Assembly (NCBI GenBank): GCA_934501475.1
Contig: CAKSUL010000008.1
Span: forward strand, 1-49,290
Direction of reading: 5' to 3'
Source: an uncultured Roseovarius sp.
GTDB taxonomy: Bacteria > Pseudomonadota > Alphaproteobacteria > Rhodobacterales > Rhodobacteraceae
Length of the DNA stretch: 49,290 bases
Shown here one piece after another: positions 44,091 to 49,290 of the stretch. The stretch's first letter is position 1; the number at the start of each line of letters is the position of its first letter. The notes beneath the pieces were generated by a model. That model did no database searches, was not told where the DNA came from, and was given only the letters and a program-made list of their open reading frames with translations. A program made the position numbers and the translations under genes.

Positions 44091-44626
44091 AGCGCCACCA
44101 CAATGGCCAGCAGAATGATCACCAACCCGATCACCAGCATCCAGACCGGCCACCATGCGCGTTTTGACGGCGCGCGCGGCGGCGCGGCCGGCCCGGTCAG
44201 GGTGCCGCGCGCACTGGCGGAGGGCAGAGGCTCGAACTGCACCTCTGGGCTGGGTTCGGTGAAACTGGCGATCAGGCGCAGCGGGGCGCGGGGGCGCAAT
44301 TCGACACTGTTATTGGCAAAAGCGCGTGATCTCAGGATCAGGATGCCATCTTGCAGCGCCTCAAGCTGCGCGCGCATCGGGGCCAGTTGCTCGGCCGGGA
44401 TGCCCATTCCATCCTCAAGATACCTGACCAGTCCGACACCCGTCAGATCCGCGGCGGAGAACAGCTCGGCCTGGGTCGGGTCCAGCGGCACCGCGCCCAA
44501 GGCATCGGCCAGCGGCCAGGTGCCGTTGCGCCGCCCGAACGCCTGCAAGGCCGGTGCATCCAGATCGACGGCAAAGACCCGCACGACGCCGGTCTCACCC
44601 TCGGGAATGATCAGCCGCTCGTTCAT
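44087..44626 (-). CDS. C-terminally anchored membrane protein in the pyrB operon
   Basis: A 179-residue protein: a soluble N-terminal part (about residues 1-125) with a few conserved-looking stretches ([33 protein letters not shown]), a Pro/Ala-rich linker, and one C-terminal membrane helix ([20 protein letters not shown], about residues 157-176). It starts inside the pyrB stop (ATGA). I know this kind of gene only from this position in related genomes; it has no recognised domain. It may anchor or regulate the aspartate transcarbamoylase assembly. Confidence 0.75.
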   Translation of the reverse strand: MNERLIIPEGETGVVRVFAVDLDAPALQAFGRRNGTWPLADALGAVPLDPTQAELFSAADLTGVGLVRYLEDGMGIPAEQLAPMRAQLEALQDGILILRSRAFANNSVELRPRAPLRLIASFTEPSPEVQFEPLPSASARGTLTGPAAPPRAPSKRAWWPVWMLVIGLVIILLAIVVAL

Positions 44627-45579
44627 ACCATGACCCCTGCCGCGCTGTGGCGCGCCCGCAGGTTGCGCGCCAGCAGGTCCATCGCGGCCATGCGCACCGC
44701 CACGCCCATTTCCACCTGCTCCTGTATCACGCTGCGGTTGATGTCATCGGCCAGTTCGCCGTCAATCTCGACACCCCGGTTCATCGGGCCGGGATGCATC
44801 ACGATCGCATCCGGCGCGGCAAAAGCCAGCTTTTCGGCGTCCAGACCATAGCGGTGGTAATATTCGCGCTCGGACGGGATAAATCCACCATCCATCCGCT
44901 CGCGCTGAAGGCGCAGCATCATCACCACATCGACGCCCTCAAGCCCCTTTTTCATGTCGTCATAGACCTCGACACCGAATTCGCTGATTTTCGCTGGCAT
45001 CAGCGTGGGGGGGCCGATCAGGCGGATGCGGTTCTCCATCTTGCCCAACAGCAGGATATTGCTGCGCGCGACGCGGCTATGGGCGATATCGCCGCAAATC
45101 GCGATGTTCAGACGATGCAGCCGTCCCTTGGCGCGCCGGATCGTCAGCGCGTCCAACAGGGCCTGCGTCGGGTGTTCATGCCGCCCGTCCCCGGCGTTCA
45201 GGACGGCGCAATTCACCTTTTGCGCCAGCAGGTCCACCGCGCCGGAATGCGGATGGCGCACCACCAGAAGATCGGGGTGCATCGCGTTCAGGGTCATCGC
45301 GGTGTCGATCAGGGTTTCGCCCTTCTTGATGCTGCTGGCCTGCATCGCCATGTTCATCACATCCGCGCCCAGACGTTTGCCCGCCAGCTCGAAACTGGCC
45401 TGTGTTCGGGTCGAATTTTCAAAGAACATGTTGATCTGCGTCAGCCCGGCCAGCGCATCGGAATGCTTGACGTCCTGCCGGTTCAACTCGGCATATTGAT
45501 GGGCGAGATCCAGAATGGTGGTGATGTCGCCGGGGGCCAGGGGTTCGATCCCCAGCAGATGCTTATGATTGAAACGCAA
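44623..45579 (-). CDS. pyrB: Aspartate carbamoyltransferase catalytic subunit
   Basis: The committed step of pyrimidine synthesis: carbamoyl phosphate plus aspartate gives carbamoylaspartate. The ~318-residue protein has the carbamoyl-phosphate loop [16 protein letters not shown], the strand [24 protein letters not shown], the MRLQRERM loop and [11 protein letters not shown]. The TTG at 45579 was chosen because AGGAG is seven bases upstream; the ATG six bases before it is only one base from AGGAG. A candidate promoter at 45611-45639 also excludes the longer in-frame start. No regulatory-subunit gene (pyrI) is seen, which fits assembly with the pseudo-dihydroorotase. Confidence 0.93.
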   Translation of the reverse strand: MRFNHKHLLGIEPLAPGDITTILDLAHQYAELNRQDVKHSDALAGLTQINMFFENSTRTQASFELAGKRLGADVMNMAMQASSIKKGETLIDTAMTLNAMHPDLLVVRHPHSGAVDLLAQKVNCAVLNAGDGRHEHPTQALLDALTIRRAKGRLHRLNIAICGDIAHSRVARSNILLLGKMENRIRLIGPPTLMPAKISEFGVEVYDDMKKGLEGVDVVMMLRLQRERMDGGFIPSEREYYHRYGLDAEKLAFAAPDAIVMHPGPMNRGVEIDGELADDINRSVIQEQVEMGVAVRMAAMDLLARNLRARHSAAGVMV

Positions 45580-45610
45580 TCCCATGCTCCTCGCGGCCCC
45601 GGTTTGCGGG

Positions 45611-45639
45611 TTTATCGCACCAAGCGCGGCGCGGATCAA
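45611..45639 (-). promoter_or_regulatory. Candidate pyrB operon promoter
   Basis: On the minus strand TTGATC (-35) and GATAAA (-10) are 17 bp apart, both four of six matches to consensus. This places the start of transcription ~25 bases before pyrB. It lies between the hairpin that ends the upstream operon and the ribosome binding site. Confidence 0.4.
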
Positions 45640-45653
45640 TGCGCAAGCGGTGG

Positions 45654-45687
45654 GGCGGGCGCGCAATGCCTGGCCAGCGCGCCCGCC
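45654..45687 (-). terminator. Strong hairpin after the FAD/GcvT gene
   Basis: A perfect 11-bp GC stem (GGCGGGCGCGC / GCGCGCCCGCC) with a 12-base loop, 12 bases after the stop at 45700. It probably ends the tdh-ICL-FAD/GcvT transcript before the pyrB promoter. There is no T tract. Confidence 0.65.
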
Positions 45688-45699
45688 GGATCATTCGGT

Positions 45700-48150
45700 T
45701 CAGGCGCGCATATTGGCGCCATTCGCGTCATAAAGCGGTGCGCCCTGCACTTCGGCGTCATACATCTGCCCCAGGATCTCGACCTGAAGCCGGGTGCCGC
45801 CGGCCGCCAGATCGGCCTCGACATAGCCCATCGCCATGGATTTGCCGACGTGATGCGCATATCCGCCGGAACTGACATAGCCCACGGCGCGGCCATCGCT
45901 GAGGATCGCCTCGTCATTGCTGACGTCGATGCCGTCCACGTCGATCACCAGCGTCACCAGACGGATCCTGGGGCCGCTTTCCCGCTCGGCCAGGGCAGCG
46001 GCTTTTCCGGTGAAGTCCTTGTTCCAGTTGATGAAGACATCCATACCGCTTTGGGCGGCGGTGAAATCGGGGCGATAATCCAGCGTCCAGGCACCCCATG
46101 CCTTTTCCAGCCGCATCGACATCAGCGCGCGCGCGCCATACCAGCGCAGACCGTGATCGGCGCCCACCTGTTCGATCGCCTCATAAAGGCGAAGCAGGTA
46201 TTGCGGATGGCAATAGATCTCATAGCCCAGTTCACCCGAAAAGCTGATCCTGTTCAGGATCACCGGCACGCCGCCGACATGGCATTGCGCAAGATCGCGA
46301 AAGCGGAACGCCTCGCCGCTCACGTCCTTGCGGGTGATCTGTTGCAGCAATGCGCGCGATTTGGGGCCGGACAGGGCGATACCGTGCCAATCGTCGCTGA
46401 CATTGCGATAGCTGACATCCGCGGGCAGGCGCGCCTCGAACCAGCGGCGATGCGCCTCTTGCATGACGCCCGACCCGAACAGCATGAAATGCTCGGGGCC
46501 AAGGCAGGCAACGGTCAGATCTCCATAGAGCTTGCCACTGTCGGTCAGCATCGGGGTCAGGGTCAGACGCCCCGGTTTAGGCACATATCCGGCAAGAACA
46601 GTGTCTAGATAGGCGCGCGCGCCGGGGCCCTTGAACTCATGCTTGGCAAAGTTGGCGATCTCGATCGCGCCCACGGCTTCGCGCACGGCCTTGACCTCGC
46701 GGGCGACATAGGCGTGGCTGCGGTTGCGCTCGAATGTGGGCTCTTCATGGGCATCGTCGGGGCCATCAGCAAACCACAGCGCGTGCTCCAGGCCAAAGCT
46801 CTGCCCCATCCGCGCGCCCTTGGCGACCAGCCGGTCATAGATCGACGTGGTTTTCTGCAAACGGCCCTTTGGCAGGGTCTCATTCGGGAAGGTCATCACG
46901 AAGCGGCGTTCGTAATTCTCGGTGGATTTCACCGTGCCCCAATCGGGGCTGGCCCAGTCGCCAAACCGCGCCACATCCATCGCCCAGACGTCGATGCTGG
47001 GCTCACCGTCGATCATCCACTCGGCCATGGTCAGCCCGACACCGCCGCCCTGACAGAACCCGGCCATCACGCCCACGGCGCACCAATAGTTGCGCATCCC
47101 CGGCACCGGCCCGATCATCGGGTTGCCATCGGGGCCGAACGTGAACGGCCCGTTGATGATGTCCTTGATGCCGGCGCGCCCGATCGCCGGGATCCGCTCG
47201 AACGACATTTCCAGCCGGTCGGCGATTCGGTCCAGATCGGCGGGCAGCAATTCATGCCCGAAATCCCAGGGCGTGCCGCCCACCTTCCACGGCGTTCCGC
47301 GCGGTTCATAGGTGCCCAGCAACATCCCCTGGCGTTCCTGGCGGAAATAGATATTCGCCTCATAGTCGATGCCCGCGGGCAGGCGCTCGGTCCGGGCGAC
47401 GATTTCGGGGATGGCTTCGGTGATCAGGTAGTGATGCTCCATCGGCTGCACGGGAAGGTTGATCCCTTGCATATGCCCCACTTCACGCGCCCACAGGCCA
47501 CCGCAATTCACGATATGCTCGGCGTTGATCACCCCCTTGGGCGTGGTCACATCCCAGCTTCCGTCGGGGCGCTGTTTCGTCTCTGTTACACCGCAATGCG
47601 TGAAATATTGCGCGCCATGCACCCGCGCGGCCTTGGCAAAGGCATAGGTCGCGCCCGAGGGGTCCAGATCGCCGTCCTGATCATCCCACAGGGCGGCATG
47701 GTAATGGCTGGGGTCGATCAGGGGATGACGCTCGGCTGCTTCCTTGGGGCTGATGAATTCCTGGTTCAGGCCCATATACCGCGCTTTCGAGCGTTCCCTC
47801 TTCAGATAATCATACCATGTCTTGTTCGAGGCCAGATAGAATCCGCCGGTGATGTGCAGCCCGACGGAATGCCCGCTGAGTTCTTCGATTTCCTTATACA
47901 GATCAATTGTATAGCTTTGCAGCCGCGAGATGTTGGGATCGCTGCTGATCGTGTGGATCTGCCCCGCCGCGTGCCAGCTTGACCCCGAGGTCAACTCGTC
48001 CCGCTCAAGCAGGACCACGTCTTTCCAGCCGAATTTTGCCAGATGGAACAGGATCGAACAGCCCACAACACCGCCGCCGATGATCACCGCCTTGGCATGG
48101 CTGGGCAGTTTTTTCGCGCCGGTTTCTGCGTCTTTTTGTATTTCAGGCAT
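45700..48150 (-). CDS. FAD-dependent oxidoreductase fused to GcvT domain (dimethylglycine dehydrogenase-like), second copy
   Basis: An 816-residue enzyme. The FAD domain (residues ~20-400) has AVIIGGGVVGCS; His60 in SSWHAAGQ is the expected covalent FAD site. GcvT N- and C-terminal domains (about residues 440-810) follow. It resembles dimethylglycine and sarcosine dehydrogenases more closely than the first copy at 12902, with the PMEHHYLITE strand and the NGPFTFGPDGNPMIGPVPG loop. It probably demethylates an N-methyl amino acid and passes the one-carbon unit to folate. The ATG at 48150 has GGAG at a normal distance and overlaps the upstream stop by 8 bases; an in-frame TTG at 48168 is less likely. 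It lies in an operon with threonine dehydrogenase. Confidence 0.9.
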   Translation of the reverse strand: MPEIQKDAETGAKKLPSHAKAVIIGGGVVGCSILFHLAKFGWKDVVLLERDELTSGSSWHAAGQIHTISSDPNISRLQSYTIDLYKEIEELSGHSVGLHITGGFYLASNKTWYDYLKRERSKARYMGLNQEFISPKEAAERHPLIDPSHYHAALWDDQDGDLDPSGATYAFAKAARVHGAQYFTHCGVTETKQRPDGSWDVTTPKGVINAEHIVNCGGLWAREVGHMQGINLPVQPMEHHYLITEAIPEIVARTERLPAGIDYEANIYFRQERQGMLLGTYEPRGTPWKVGGTPWDFGHELLPADLDRIADRLEMSFERIPAIGRAGIKDIINGPFTFGPDGNPMIGPVPGMRNYWCAVGVMAGFCQGGGVGLTMAEWMIDGEPSIDVWAMDVARFGDWASPDWGTVKSTENYERRFVMTFPNETLPKGRLQKTTSIYDRLVAKGARMGQSFGLEHALWFADGPDDAHEEPTFERNRSHAYVAREVKAVREAVGAIEIANFAKHEFKGPGARAYLDTVLAGYVPKPGRLTLTPMLTDSGKLYGDLTVACLGPEHFMLFGSGVMQEAHRRWFEARLPADVSYRNVSDDWHGIALSGPKSRALLQQITRKDVSGEAFRFRDLAQCHVGGVPVILNRISFSGELGYEIYCHPQYLLRLYEAIEQVGADHGLRWYGARALMSMRLEKAWGAWTLDYRPDFTAAQSGMDVFINWNKDFTGKAAALAERESGPRIRLVTLVIDVDGIDVSNDEAILSDGRAVGYVSSGGYAHHVGKSMAMGYVEADLAAGGTRLQVEILGQMYDAEVQGAPLYDANGANMRA

Positions 48151-48972
48151 TTTTGTCTCCGCCTTCAAACGTCAATAATGCGTTCATGTCGCGTTCGGCC
48201 ATCGCGCGGGCGAGACCGTTGAAATCCCCGCCCAGCATGGCGCGCGCGGCGTCAATCGCCGCGCCGTAAGCCAGCCGCGCCAGCGCGCCGCCAGTGGACA
48301 GGCGCGCGGCCCCCATTCGGGCAAAATCGGCCTGTGTCAGTGTCGAATATTGCCCGGAGGTCAGCACATTCACCGGCACCGAAACGCTGGCGATGATGCG
48401 TCGCAACGCATCCACATCAGGCGGCGCAGGCACATAGACGCAATCGGCGCCGACGGCCTCATATGCCTGAATCCGGCGGATTGCCGCATCGCCATCATAA
48501 TTGCCCAACATCACGCCATCGGCGCGCGCCACCAGGATAAAATCGCGCGGCAGGGCGCGCGCGGCCGCTGTGGCGGCGCGGATGCGTTCGACCGCCAGAT
48601 CGAAATCATATGACGTGAATTCTGGCAGCGCCGTATCCTCGATCGAGCAGCCAGCCAACCCGGCCTCGAACGCGAGGCGGATGGTCTGGGCCACCTCATC
48701 GGGGGCCTCGCCAAACCCGTTCTCGAAATCGCCGGAAACAGGCACTGTTACGGCCGAAACAAGGTCCTGCGCATGGCCAAGCGCCTCATCCCGCGTCAGG
48801 GTGCCACCATCGACGCGCCCCTCGCTGAAGGCATGGCCTGCCGACGTGGTCGCGATCGCCGGAACCCCCAGCGCCTGCATCATCCGCGCCGACCCCTTGT
48901 CCCAGGCATTCGCCAGCAGAAACGGATCACCCTTGCGATGAAGCGCGCGAAACTCGGCCCCGATGTCACGCA

Positions 48973-48976
<4 letters not shown>
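48143..48976 (-). CDS. Isocitrate lyase / PEP mutase-family protein
   Basis: A 277-residue TIM-barrel enzyme of the PEP mutase/isocitrate lyase superfamily. Visible are [23 protein letters not shown] (N-terminal strand), the metal-binding [20 protein letters not shown] and the FILVARADG strand. The ICL signature KKCGH and the PEP-mutase EDK-x-x-PKxxS loop are not conserved, so it is a member of unassigned function; methylisocitrate lyase, oxaloacetate hydrolase and other C-C or P-C bond enzymes are possible. The start (ATGATG) overlaps the tdh stop by 4 bases. Confidence 0.85.

Positions 48977-49290
<314 letters not shown>

Overview
The window looks like chromosomal DNA of an alphaproteobacterium of the Rhodobacteraceae / Roseobacter type. 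This rests on the high GC content, the ubiA/rsmE/gshA order, an alphaproteobacterial-type glutamate-cysteine ligase, a fused TAXI-type TRAP transporter, two FAD oxidoreductase-GcvT fusion proteins, and a pyrB operon carrying a dihydroorotase-like gene. No rRNA, tRNA, CRISPR array or insertion sequence was seen. Genes are dense, and many overlap by 1 to 4 bases (ATGA, GTGA or TGATG junctions), so operons can be read directly.

Layout. 1-5 kb: the start of an outer-membrane protein gene, an OmpA-family protein with a small coiled-coil membrane protein, and ubiA divergent from rsmE with only 11 bp between the start codons. 5-7.5 kb: gshA, then one low-GC orphan membrane-protein gene. 7.6-17.8 kb: a candidate uptake-and-catabolism locus. 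A TAXI TRAP transporter with a UspA protein and an RpiR/SIS regulator lie on the minus strand. A divergent operon encodes a dimethylglycine dehydrogenase-like FAD/GcvT protein, a BKACE (DUF849) enzyme, a GNAT protein and a class III aminotransferase. The substrate is unknown. 17.9-27.7 kb: a redox and envelope block with a ferric-reductase-like flavohaem protein, a cytochrome b561-type protein, a tandem PepSY protein, a divergent two-component system, and an RND efflux pair followed by a small exported protein.

27.8-36.9 kb: a phaC operon with a small membrane protein, a cytochrome c'/c556-type protein and a group III truncated globin. It is divergent from tetR-hlyD-ABC-permease, an RbbA/YhhJ-like export system. 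A perfect palindrome lies in the shared promoter region. 37-41 kb: pyrF, a small conserved-looking protein, and clpB, whose upstream region carries two perfect DnaA boxes and a heat-shock-like promoter. 41-45.6 kb: a tightly overlapping minus-strand operon reading pyrB, three small membrane proteins (two PH-like), a 55-residue ORF, a dihydroorotase homologue that has lost its metal ligands, and plsY. 45.7-49.3 kb: threonine dehydrogenase (partial), an isocitrate lyase/PEP mutase-family protein and a second FAD/GcvT protein.

Most genes are ordinary. The parts most worth a second look are the BKACE/FAD-GcvT/TRAP locus, the pyrB operon with its membrane proteins and pseudo-dihydroorotase, the 55-residue ORF, the DnaA-box pair before clpB, and the shared phaC/tetR operator. 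All functions are inferred from motifs recognised by eye; no database search was run.
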